A stretch of 64,000 nt of DNA from Accumulibacter appositus (GTDB taxonomy: Bacteria > Pseudomonadota > Gammaproteobacteria > Burkholderiales > Rhodocyclaceae), in the NCBI RefSeq assembly GCF_035440685.1, contig NZ_DAORMW010000005.1. One strand, written 5' to 3'. The translations under genes were made by a program, and so were the position numbers. Shown here in pieces: positions 39,196 through 47,400 of the stretch. Numbering within the stretch: the stretch's first letter is position 1; the number at the start of each line of letters is the position of its first letter. Under the pieces are notes generated by a model. That model worked only from the letters and a program-made list of their open reading frames with translations. It was not told the DNA's origin and searched no databases.

Positions 39196-40581
39196 ATGTC
39201 TCGGCAGGAGATGAACGCCAGCGCTCGACGCTACTTCCTAGGCATTGCAGCACCCTGGGTGCTGACATTTTCCGCTTGCGTCGCCGCTGCACCGGCGCTG
39301 GAAGACGTGGCGGCGGCTGTCAAGCTCGATCCGGCCCAGATTTCCGTGTCGGGCATTTCCTCGGGCGGCTTCATGGCGCACCAGTTCCACGTGGCACACT
39401 CACAGCACATCATGGGCGCCGGGATCGTTGCCGGCGGCCCCTACTACTGTGCGCGCGGTAACATTCTCGACGCGGTCACGCGTTGCAGTCAGTTCGCGAT
39501 GCTCGAATGTCTGGCCTTCAAGCTGGACCCCAAGCTGTGCGCCAAGACCGACCTGGCGCCCAAAAGCAGGTACGAGATCGAACGTGCGGCGACTGCGTCT
39601 TTCGCTGAGGCTCGGAAGCAGGAAACCGCCGGCAAGATCAGTCCGCTCGCCAATCTGCGCGACGACAGGGTCTATTTGTTCAGCGGCATCTACGACAGCA
39701 TCGTCCCGAACGGGGTAATGGCTACTGTTCTTCACTTCTATGCCGATCCCGACAAGGGCGCCGTGCGTCAAGGCAACATCGACTTCAGCGGCAGCTTCCC
39801 CGCCCGCCACACGATGGTCCGCGATAGTTTCGGCAAGCCCGCTGGCAGCGTCGTTGGTGACTGTGCCCTGCCACCGGCGCCACCTCCTCCCGCAAAGACC
39901 AACGCCTACATCGACGACTGCCAGAGCGTGGCCAGGCAGCACGAGGAAAAGAACCACTGCCTCTGTCTACCAGCCCCGACAGCGGGTGGCAAAGCGGCGG
40001 CCGCCTGTCCGCCAGCCGACAAGCTGGCGCTGTGCAAGGAGCTCAAGGACGTCGATCTTGCTGGCGCGATCCTCGCGCGCATCTACGGCACCGAGGCGCT
40101 GAACAAGGGCCGCCAGCCGGTGCAGGAGAGCGAGCTACAGGCTTTCGACCAACGCCAGGTCTTCAGCAAGTTCTCGAATATTCCCTATAGCGCACTGCAG
40201 AATGCCTCGATGGCCAGAGAAGGCTACATCTTCATTCCCGAGCCCTGCAAGGACGGGCGACCGTGCAAGCTGCACATTGCCTTCCACGGCTGCAAGCAGG
40301 GCGGCACGACTGACTATCGGCCCGGCCATAGCGGCAACCTGTTTGCCAAGTTTGCCGGTTATAACGAGTGGGCCAAAGCCAACGACCTGATTATTCTCTA
40401 TCCGCAAATTCAGGCGCGCAGCCTGGGCCCGGTCAATCCGCGCGGCTGCTGGGACTGGTGGGGGCAGAACTACACCCACGCCGGCTACCACACCCGGGAT
40501 GGCAAGCAGATCAAGGCCGTCGCCCAGATGATCAACATTCTCGCCGGTGGGCAGTCCTTACTGCTAGTAGCACCGGAGTGA
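39196..40581 (+). CDS. Exported PHB-depolymerase-type esterase
   Basis: The 461-aa product resembles the extracellular PHB depolymerase/esterase family (alpha/beta hydrolase). Its N-terminus has ARRYFLGIAAP and a hydrophobic stretch, close to a Tat-type signal. The nucleophile motif is GISSGGFMAHQ (Ser about 55). A C-terminal LHIAFHGCKQGG and NPRGCWDWWGQNY carry conserved His and Trp residues. Many cysteines suggest disulfides. A GGGAGGAG site precedes ATG 39196, and TTGACT/TATCCT 16 bp apart at 39079-39106 may be the promoter. A phasin gene follows. Confidence 0.85.
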   Translation: MSRQEMNASARRYFLGIAAPWVLTFSACVAAAPALEDVAAAVKLDPAQISVSGISSGGFMAHQFHVAHSQHIMGAGIVAGGPYYCARGNILDAVTRCSQFAMLECLAFKLDPKLCAKTDLAPKSRYEIERAATASFAEARKQETAGKISPLANLRDDRVYLFSGIYDSIVPNGVMATVLHFYADPDKGAVRQGNIDFSGSFPARHTMVRDSFGKPAGSVVGDCALPPAPPPPAKTNAYIDDCQSVARQHEEKNHCLCLPAPTAGGKAAAACPPADKLALCKELKDVDLAGAILARIYGTEALNKGRQPVQESELQAFDQRQVFSKFSNIPYSALQNASMAREGYIFIPEPCKDGRPCKLHIAFHGCKQGGTTDYRPGHSGNLFAKFAGYNEWAKANDLIILYPQIQARSLGPVNPRGCWDWWGQNYTHAGYHTRDGKQIKAVAQMINILAGGQSLLLVAPE

Positions 40582-40703
40582 AACGCTGGGCCAGGGTGCA
40601 CAAGCCGCACGGGTGGTGGCTGGTCAGCCCCCCTGGAGCAGATTGATTCACGGTTACCCGCAACCAAGGGTAGCCAATCTCAGCTCGATAGGAGAACAAA
40701 AGC

Positions 40704-41189
40704 ATGGCAGACCTTTCTCAACAACTCAGCGATTGGACCAAGGCAGTCGCCAGCATGGACCTGACCAAGAGCAGCGAACAAATGCTCAACTTCATGGCCG
40801 GCGTCAAACTGCCCGGGGTCAACATGGACGCTCTGGTCGCCAGCCAGCGCGACAACCTGGAAGCGCTGAACGCCTCCAATCAAGCCGCGCTGGCTGGCAT
40901 GAAAGCCGTCGGCGAATGGCAGGGCAAGCTACTGCAGGAAACGATGCGCGAACTGACCGCGGCAATCGGCAAACTCGCCCAGTCCGGTTCGCCGCAAGAG
41001 CTGCTGGCCAGCGAAAGCGAGCTGGCCAAGAAAGCCTTTGCAACCGCCGTCAGGCAGATGCAGGAACTGACGCAAATCGTGATTCAGGCCAATCAGCAGG
41101 CGAGCGCTGAAATTGCCAAACGCATCCCGGAAAGCCTCGGTGAAATCAAGGATGTACTGAAGCTGCCGGAAGGCTCGGGGAAGGCCTGA
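40704..41189 (+). CDS. phaP: Phasin family protein
   Basis: The 161-aa product is predicted to be almost all helical: QQLSDWTKAVASMDLTKSSEQMLNFM, VASQRDNLEALNASNQAALAGMKAVG and FATAVRQMQELTQIVIQANQQAS, the phasin pattern. Phasins coat polyhydroxyalkanoate granules. ATAGGAGAACAAA precedes ATG 40704. The upstream PHB-depolymerase-type gene supports a role in PHA metabolism. Confidence 0.85.
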   Translation: MADLSQQLSDWTKAVASMDLTKSSEQMLNFMAGVKLPGVNMDALVASQRDNLEALNASNQAALAGMKAVGEWQGKLLQETMRELTAAIGKLAQSGSPQELLASESELAKKAFATAVRQMQELTQIVIQANQQASAEIAKRIPESLGEIKDVLKLPEGSGKA

Positions 41190-41243
41190 TTAGGCGGCGG
41201 CGAGGGCGGCGGCGGCGCTGGCGGTTTCGCTCGTCTCCGGTCG

Positions 41244-41282
41244 CCCCCTCTCCCCAAGCCCTCTCCCACGAGGGGAGAGGGG
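41244..41282. repeat. Dispersed C-rich palindromic element, copy 2
   Basis: CCCCCTCTCCCCAAGCCCTC followed by TCCCACGAGGGGAGAGGGG is a close copy of the element at 25321. Compensating changes keep the hairpin: CCCTCTCCC with GGGGAGAGGG instead of CCCTCCCCC with GGGGGGAGGG. It lies between the phasin gene and queC. Confidence 0.65.
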
Positions 41283-41358
41283 CAGGCAGTGCGTCTTTCG
41301 GGCGAGCGCGTCCGAAAGACGCACCGTCTACGCCGGAAAGCGGTATATTTTCGACCCC

Positions 41359-42057
41359 ATGAATACGCCACCCGACTCACACGGCCAGCGCGCCGTGGTT
41401 CTGCTCTCCGGCGGGCTGGACTCGGCGACGACCTTGGCGATCGCCCGGGCCGCCGGTTTCGACTGCCATTGTCTGTCGATCGACTACGGCCAGCGTCATC
41501 GCGCCGAACTGGATGCGGCGGTGGCGGTTGCTTCGGCGCTCGGGGCTGCTGAGCATCGCGTCGTCAGCCTGTCGCTGGACGTCTTCGGCGGCTCGGCGCT
41601 GACCGACGCGGCGATCGACGTCCCGGTCGGCGGCGTCGAGCCGGGAATTCCGGTGACCTATGTCCCGGCGCGCAACACGATCATGCTTTCGCTGGCGCTG
41701 GCCTGGGCCGAAGTGCTCGGCAGCAAGGACCTCTTTGTCGGGGTCAATGCCGTCGATTACTCGGGCTATCCCGATTGCCGACCGGAATACATCGCCGCCT
41801 TCGAGCGCATGGCCCGGCTGGCGACCAAGGCTGCCATCGAAGGCGCGGCGCTGCATGTGCATGCGCCGCTGATCAATCTTGGCAAGGCGCAGATCATCCA
41901 GCGTGGCGCCGAGCTGGGCGTCGATTACGCCCTCACCGTTTCCTGCTACCAGGCGGATTCATCAGGCCACGCCTGCGGCGTCTGTGATTCCTGCCGCCTG
42001 CGGCGAGCCGGTTTTGTCGCCGCCGCGGTGGCCGATCCGACGCGCTACGCCGCCTGA
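41359..42057 (+). CDS. queC: 7-cyano-7-deazaguanine synthase
   Basis: The 232-aa enzyme converts 7-carboxy-7-deazaguanine to preQ0 with ATP and ammonia. The PP-loop reads VVLLSGGLDSATTLAIA, followed by CLSIDYGQRHRAEL. YVPARNTIMLSLALAWAE and the C-terminal zinc motif HACGVCDSCRLRR are typical. It overlaps the end of the convergent CBS-domain gene by 13 bp. No preQ1 riboswitch is apparent upstream. Confidence 0.96.
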   Translation: MNTPPDSHGQRAVVLLSGGLDSATTLAIARAAGFDCHCLSIDYGQRHRAELDAAVAVASALGAAEHRVVSLSLDVFGGSALTDAAIDVPVGGVEPGIPVTYVPARNTIMLSLALAWAEVLGSKDLFVGVNAVDYSGYPDCRPEYIAAFERMARLATKAAIEGAALHVHAPLINLGKAQIIQRGAELGVDYALTVSCYQADSSGHACGVCDSCRLRRAGFVAAAVADPTRYAA

Positions 42058-43397
42058 TCGCTGCCCGGCGGGAACGCCTGGCCAACTCCGTCAAGCAGGC
42101 TTTCTTCGCCGGGAAGCGTGCGTGAAATCAAGACCTTGTCGACGCGATTGTGATCCATGTCGACGACTTCGAAACGCAGCCCGGCGAACTCGAAATGGTC
42201 CGCGGCCTTGGGAATGTGACCAAGAACATACATGATGAAACCGCCAAGCGTGTGAAAGGCGTTTTCTTCCTCCCCCGGCAGTTCGGCGGCGATGTGGAGA
42301 ACGCTGCGCAGTCGTTCGAGGGTAACACTCCCGTCGACCAGCCATGAGCCGTCTTCGCGCGCGACAATATCCTCTTCCTCGGGGATGTCGAAGACCGGCA
42401 GCTCGCCAACGATCGAGGTCAGTACGTCGGTCAGCGTCACCAGGCCCTGCAGCTCCCCGTATTCGTCGACCATTAAGGCGCACTGCTGACGCGCCCGGCG
42501 GAAGGTTTCCAGCAACTGCGTGGTGTTCACGCTCGCCGGCACGTACAGCGGCGGCCGCACGAAGTCCTCGATGGCCAGCGGCCCGCCAGAGAGCGCGCCC
42601 TTGAGCAAATCGCTGGTGCGCAGGACGCCGATGAGATTGTCGAGGCCGTCGCGGCAGACGACCACGCGTTTGAAGGGGCTGGCGGCGAGGCGGTCGCGGA
42701 TTTCCGCTTCGCTGGCGCAAAGATCGATCAGATAGAGGTCCTTGCGGTGGGTCATGATCTCGCGGATGCGCTGCTGGTCGAGGCGCAGGACGTTGGCAAC
42801 GATCTCCTGTTCGCTGACGTGGAAGACTCCCGCCCGGGCACCCTGACTCATGAGGATCTTGATTTCGTCATCGCTGACCGACGAGTCCGGCACCTGGCGC
42901 GCCCCGAGCAGACGCAGCAGCAGGCTCGATGACGAGGCAAGCAGCCAGACCAGCGGACGCGCCAATAGCGAGAGCAAATTCATCGGCGGGGCAATCATTG
43001 CGGCAACGCTTTCCGGCGCCAGCAGCCCGAGGCGCTTGGGAACCAGTTCGCCGACAACCACCGCGAAATAGGTCACCGCGCCGACGACCACCGTCATCGA
43101 GATGGCCCGGGCGTAGGGTGCCAGCGCGGGGATGCCCGCCAGCCACTCGCCGAGGGGTGCCGCCAACGTGGCTTCGCCGATGGCGCCGCTGAGAATGCCC
43201 ACGCTGGTAATACCGACCTGGACGGTGGACAGGAAGATCGACGGCTCCTGCTGCAGTGCCAGCGCCGAACGTGCCCCCCGGTTGCCATCGTCTGCGAGCT
43301 TCTGCAGCCGTGACTGACGCGAAGAGATCAGCGCGATTTCCGACATCGCGAGAACGCCGTTGAGCAGGATCAGGAAGAAGAGCAGTGCGATGTCCAT
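42045..43397 (-). CDS. DUF21/CBS-pair/CorC_HlyC membrane protein
   Basis: The 450-aa product has an N-terminal DUF21 (CNNM) membrane domain with about four helices (MDIALLFFLILLNGVLAMSEIALISSRQSRL), two CBS domains (IMTHRKDLYLIDLCASEAEI onward) and a C-terminal CorC_HlyC FAD-like transporter-associated domain (DGSWLVDGSVTLERLRSVL, DHNRVDKVLISR). Relatives take part in Mg/Co efflux; others are labelled haemolysins. I chose ATG 43397 because an upstream ATG at 43445 lies within a probable -10 box. A ribosome-binding site is not obvious. Confidence 0.87.
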   Translation of the reverse strand: MDIALLFFLILLNGVLAMSEIALISSRQSRLQKLADDGNRGARSALALQQEPSIFLSTVQVGITSVGILSGAIGEATLAAPLGEWLAGIPALAPYARAISMTVVVGAVTYFAVVVGELVPKRLGLLAPESVAAMIAPPMNLLSLLARPLVWLLASSSSLLLRLLGARQVPDSSVSDDEIKILMSQGARAGVFHVSEQEIVANVLRLDQQRIREIMTHRKDLYLIDLCASEAEIRDRLAASPFKRVVVCRDGLDNLIGVLRTSDLLKGALSGGPLAIEDFVRPPLYVPASVNTTQLLETFRRARQQCALMVDEYGELQGLVTLTDVLTSIVGELPVFDIPEEEDIVAREDGSWLVDGSVTLERLRSVLHIAAELPGEEENAFHTLGGFIMYVLGHIPKAADHFEFAGLRFEVVDMDHNRVDKVLISRTLPGEESLLDGVGQAFPPGSDQAA

Positions 43398-43443
43398 GGA
43401 TGGGGGCAAGTTGGCTGGCAGTGGGGAGGGGATGGATGTGGGC

Positions 43444-43470
43444 ATTATATCGACCGTAAGGTCGGCACAA
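43444..43470 (-). promoter_or_regulatory. Candidate promoter with a dyad in the spacer
   Basis: On the minus strand TTGTGC and a perfect TATAAT are separated by 15 bp that hold a perfect CGACC-TTAC-GGTCG dyad. The spacing is short for sigma-70, which may indicate activation or repression through the dyad. It would drive the DUF21/CBS gene. Confidence 0.4.
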
Positions 43471-43983
43471 GGGTTTGCGCCGCCGCACGGGAAAGCACGA
43501 AACGCAATGTTGCGACGCCGCAAAAAGCGCCCGAGTGTTGTGTTTTTGCAACAGTCTAATCGGGCGCCAGCCGGCCATGACGAACGCCACTCCGCCGGCC
43601 CGGGGCAGAGCTCGACCGCCCTTGGCGCAAGGCGCGCAGCGACCGCGGCGTTTTTCGCATTCAGCCGGCGCTATGCTTTCGGGCTGGAAGCTGGCGCGTT
43701 TTGGTGCGGCACTCCCAGCGAGCCGGGTTGACCAGACCCCCGATAATCAATAAAGTCCGCCCCAGTTGATCCGAAGCAAGCAAATTTCAGCGCTCAGTTG
43801 AAACGACACACGGCCCTTTCAGCGGCCCCGCTTGCTTCTCGCCCCTCTGTTTGCGGTGCACCATCCGCGCAGAGACCCGGCCTCAGGGTACCTGTTTCCC
43901 CCAAGTTCGAGGCTTTGCACCCATCTGTAATTTTCATCGTCGGCATGCAGCACGACGACGGTGACGACAGTGAAGGAGAGAGC
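43471..43983 (+). other. Long leader before the transglycosylase gene
   Basis: I see no intact gene. The stretch includes an AT-richer part near 43745-43800 that may hold a promoter, and an open frame that joins the transglycosylase but lacks a good start. No RNA element that I recognise is present. Confidence 0.3.
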
Positions 43984-44823
43984 ATGTCTGCCACAATCTC
44001 ACTAAAAAGTACGAGGCCGCGTCGCAGCGACGCCACCTTGAGTTTCATTCAGTGCGCTTTGATCATCGTCGGTCTGGTGCTCCTCGTGGGCACGGTCAAA
44101 CCGGCCTTCAGCGTCGGTAGCAATTCCGATGACGAGCAACTGCAATTGTTCGTCGCCGAGCCGACAGCCCCGCTGCCGGCAGCGCCGGTGCCGGAAACCG
44201 CCGCCGCACAGGAAGTCGCTTTACCCGCGACCGTCTCGCCATCCTTGATGGCCGAAGAGGAAGCTTCGGTCGCCATCGCCGAGCCGCCACCCGTGCAAGC
44301 TGTGCCAGCGGCGAAAGTCGAAGCCGTCGTGGAAGCGCCCGAACCCGCCCCCGAAGCACTGCGCCCCTCGCTGCAACGTGCACTCGATTACGTGTCGAAT
44401 CGCTACCGCGTGGCCCCCGAGGCCCTGGTTCCGATCTTCGAAGCCGCGCAGAGCGTCGGCCGCGAACGCAAGCTCGACCCGCTGCTGATCATTGCCATCA
44501 TCGGTATCGAGTCGCGCTTCAATCCCTTTGCCGAAAGCTCGGTCGGCGCGCAGGGCCTGATGCAGGTGATGCCTGGCATTCACAAGGACAAGCTCCCGGA
44601 AGACGCCGGCGCGCAGCCTTTTCTCGACCCGGTGACCAACATTCAGGTTGGCGTCCATGTCCTGGAAGAGGCCATCCGCTGGCGCGGCAGCCTCACCGGC
44701 GGCCTGCAGCACTACGCTGGCTCGGCCACTGACCCGGCAACCGGCTACGCGAAGAAGGTATACGCCGAGAAACAGCGTCTCGAAAAAGCAGCCAAAAAGC
44801 GCACCAGCAAATCACGCGCCTGA
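43984..44823 (+). CDS. Lytic transglycosylase (SLT domain)
   Basis: The 279-aa protein has a membrane anchor or uncleaved signal (ATLSFIQCALIIVGLVLLVG, about residues 19-38), an Ala/Pro/Glu-rich linker, and a C-terminal SLT domain: LIIAIIGIESRFNPFAESSVGAQGLMQVMPG with catalytic Glu, then NIQVGVHVLEEAI and ALxHYxG-like LQHYAGSA. It would cleave peptidoglycan in the periplasm. GAAGGAGAG precedes ATG 43984. Confidence 0.9.
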   Translation: MSATISLKSTRPRRSDATLSFIQCALIIVGLVLLVGTVKPAFSVGSNSDDEQLQLFVAEPTAPLPAAPVPETAAAQEVALPATVSPSLMAEEEASVAIAEPPPVQAVPAAKVEAVVEAPEPAPEALRPSLQRALDYVSNRYRVAPEALVPIFEAAQSVGRERKLDPLLIIAIIGIESRFNPFAESSVGAQGLMQVMPGIHKDKLPEDAGAQPFLDPVTNIQVGVHVLEEAIRWRGSLTGGLQHYAGSATDPATGYAKKVYAEKQRLEKAAKKRTSKSRA

Positions 44824-44855
44824 GAAGCGCGCCTGGAGGCAGCCACCAGGACCAT

Positions 44856-47366
44856 TCAGGACCGCGGCGGCACTGATGGCGCGCCGGCGCTGTCGCCGCC
44901 GCCTCCGGACCGTCCGGCCATGCGCCGGATCGCCTGCCTGGCCGCGCCCGAAAGCAGCAGCTCTGCGTCGGCCAGCGGGGTCATTAGCCGATGGTCGAAA
45001 TGCAGCCGGCCAGCGTCATCCTCGCCGAGAAACTCGCCTTCTATCAAGGTCGCGATGAAGCCCGAGAAAGCGAGCTTTTCGGCAAACTCGGGCGAGTTGA
45101 ATTCGTAAAGCAGTGCCAGCCGCTGTCCGAGACGATGGCAGCTGTCTTCGAGCGACTGGCGAGTCAGCTGGCCGCTACCGTGTTGTTCGAGCAGGGCCAG
45201 AGTCAGGAAATATCTCTCCAGCAATGGGCGAATGCTTTCGCCGAGCAAATGCAGCTCGGCAAACTCCTGGCTGATCGGCTCCGGCGCCGCCAATTCTCCC
45301 GTCGGATCGCTGCGCAACAAGAGGCCGCGACCAATCAGGACTTCGATCACGGCGTCGCCGGCCGCCGCCAGCTCGTCTTCCGACCAGCGCAGGAAAAGCT
45401 CGCCACGGATCAAGGCGTAAATGCCGCGTACTGCCCGCGCCATGCGCGCACCGTCGAGCCGCCGATTGTGACTCATCAGGCAGGAGATCACGGCCGGCAG
45501 AGCGAAGAGGTGCAAGACGTTGTTGCGAAAGTAGGCGAGCAATGGCGCCTGCTTCTCCGGCACCCGGATCAGATCACCCAGCGGATCGGAAAAGCGCTCG
45601 ACGAAGGCCAGACGCTCGCCGTAGACCACCACTTGCTGCGCATCGAGGGCGCAGGCGATGCTGCTCGGCGCGTACGGGGCTTCGATGAACAAGGCCTGGT
45701 AATGCGAAATCAAGCGTTGCAGCGAATACTCGTCGGCAGTATGGCGGGGCGTTGCCAACAGTGCCAGGGCAATCAGATTCACCGGATTGAGCACGCTCGC
45801 CTCGTTAATCCGCGTAGCAATTTCGGCGGCCGCGTGGCGGACCACCGCGCGTGACCACGGCGCAGGGCAATCGCCAGCCTGTTCGCGCCAGCCGGCGTGG
45901 CGCACGTCGAGAAAGCCAGCCAGAGGCAGCGGCTCACCGACGTTGACATGAACCCTGCCAAACACCCTCCGGATGCTGCGGATGCTGCGGATAACGCCCC
46001 ACAGTGACTCTCGTCGCTTGGCCTTGCCAGCCAACTCGCCAAGGTAACTGTGTCCTTCGAGAAGCTTCTCGTAGCCGATATACACCGGGACGAACACCAG
46101 CGGCCGGCTGTGCTCGCGAATGAAGCTGTGCACGGTCATGGCTAGGATGCCGGCCTTGGGCGTCAGCATTCTGCCGCTACGGCTGCGTCCGCCTTCGATG
46201 AAGTATTCGAGCGGAAAACCACGCGCCAGAATCAGATGCAGGTATTCGTCGAAAACGGCTGCGTACAAGGGCTCGCCCTTGAGACTGCGACGCAGGAAAA
46301 AGGCACCGCAGCGGCGTAGCAAGACACCGACGATCGGCAAATTGAGGTTGGCACCGGCGGCGATATGCGGCGGCGTCAGCCCCTTGCGGCGAATCAGGTA
46401 GGAAAGCAGCAGGTAATCGATATGGCTGCGGTGGCAGGGAACGTAGACGATTTCATGACCTGGCGCGATGCGCGTCAGCGCTTCGAAGTTATGCGCCTCG
46501 ATGCCGTCGTAAAGCCGTTTCCACAGCCAGGTCAGGAAGAGCTCCAGCGCACGAACGGCGCCGTGCGAATAGTCGGAGGCAATCTCGCGTGCAAATCTGG
46601 CCGCGCGCGCGCTCGCCTTATCGGGCGGGATGCCGTGGGTCGCTGCCTCGCTGGCAATCGCCGCGCGCACGCGCTCGCCGGCAAGCACCGCGGCCACCTG
46701 CGTGTTGCGGTGCGACAGATCGGGGCCGATGGCCATCTGCCGCTGGCGCCGAAAATGCACCCGCAAGACGCGCGACAGTTTGCGCAGCGCCTGTTCCTGG
46801 TCGAGTCCGCCGTGCACCAGACCGCTCAGCGAGATCGGCGAGTTAAAGCGCACCAGTACCTGCCGGCCGTGCAGGACGACAGCCAGCAGCTGTCGCCAGG
46901 CGCCTGGCGGGCGCCAGGTTTCGGAGAACAGCGCCTTGAGAATCGAGTCCTGCTTGCCCGGCGAGCGCCCCCAGAGGATGACCACCGGCAGCAACTGCAC
47001 GTCAAGCCGCGGGTCGGCGATGGTCGCCCGAATCAGGTCTGCGAGCAGTGGCGAATGATCACTCTGATCACGCGCCCGACCGGCCGGGCTGCGGTCACGA
47101 TTGACGAAGAAGAAGGAGCGCGCCTGGCGCGGCCCGGCGATGTCTAGCGGCGCCTCGGCTGGTGGCAGGCCCGCCCGTCGCGATTCCTCGAAGAGCACCA
47201 GGAGGTTCGAGAAGTGGCGGTCCTGCAGCACGTAACAGACCGGCTTGCCCGGATCAAGGCGCAGGTCCTGCGCCTTCTCCGGGAAGACCGAGCTACGCAC
47301 CCAGAAATACAGCAGCCGACGGGCCAGCAGAAGAAACCAGTCGGCGAGTTTGGCAGCGCGAGTCAC
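44856..47366 (-). CDS. plsB: Glycerol-3-phosphate acyltransferase PlsB
   Basis: The 836-aa enzyme makes lysophosphatidate, the first step of phospholipid synthesis. The acyltransferase blocks are clear: VPCHRSHIDYLLLSY (Hx4D), GAFFLRRSLKG, YFIEGGRSRSG and LVFVPVYIGYEK. Length matches the long E. coli type. The start is GTG at 47366. It lies 34 bp downstream of the EF-G paralogue in the same direction. Confidence 0.95.
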   Translation of the reverse strand: MTRAAKLADWFLLLARRLLYFWVRSSVFPEKAQDLRLDPGKPVCYVLQDRHFSNLLVLFEESRRAGLPPAEAPLDIAGPRQARSFFFVNRDRSPAGRARDQSDHSPLLADLIRATIADPRLDVQLLPVVILWGRSPGKQDSILKALFSETWRPPGAWRQLLAVVLHGRQVLVRFNSPISLSGLVHGGLDQEQALRKLSRVLRVHFRRQRQMAIGPDLSHRNTQVAAVLAGERVRAAIASEAATHGIPPDKASARAARFAREIASDYSHGAVRALELFLTWLWKRLYDGIEAHNFEALTRIAPGHEIVYVPCHRSHIDYLLLSYLIRRKGLTPPHIAAGANLNLPIVGVLLRRCGAFFLRRSLKGEPLYAAVFDEYLHLILARGFPLEYFIEGGRSRSGRMLTPKAGILAMTVHSFIREHSRPLVFVPVYIGYEKLLEGHSYLGELAGKAKRRESLWGVIRSIRSIRRVFGRVHVNVGEPLPLAGFLDVRHAGWREQAGDCPAPWSRAVVRHAAAEIATRINEASVLNPVNLIALALLATPRHTADEYSLQRLISHYQALFIEAPYAPSSIACALDAQQVVVYGERLAFVERFSDPLGDLIRVPEKQAPLLAYFRNNVLHLFALPAVISCLMSHNRRLDGARMARAVRGIYALIRGELFLRWSEDELAAAGDAVIEVLIGRGLLLRSDPTGELAAPEPISQEFAELHLLGESIRPLLERYFLTLALLEQHGSGQLTRQSLEDSCHRLGQRLALLYEFNSPEFAEKLAFSGFIATLIEGEFLGEDDAGRLHFDHRLMTPLADAELLLSGAARQAIRRMAGRSGGGGDSAGAPSVPPRS

Positions 47367-47400
47367 GACGCCCCGGCGCCCGGTCGCTTCGCGCTGGCCA

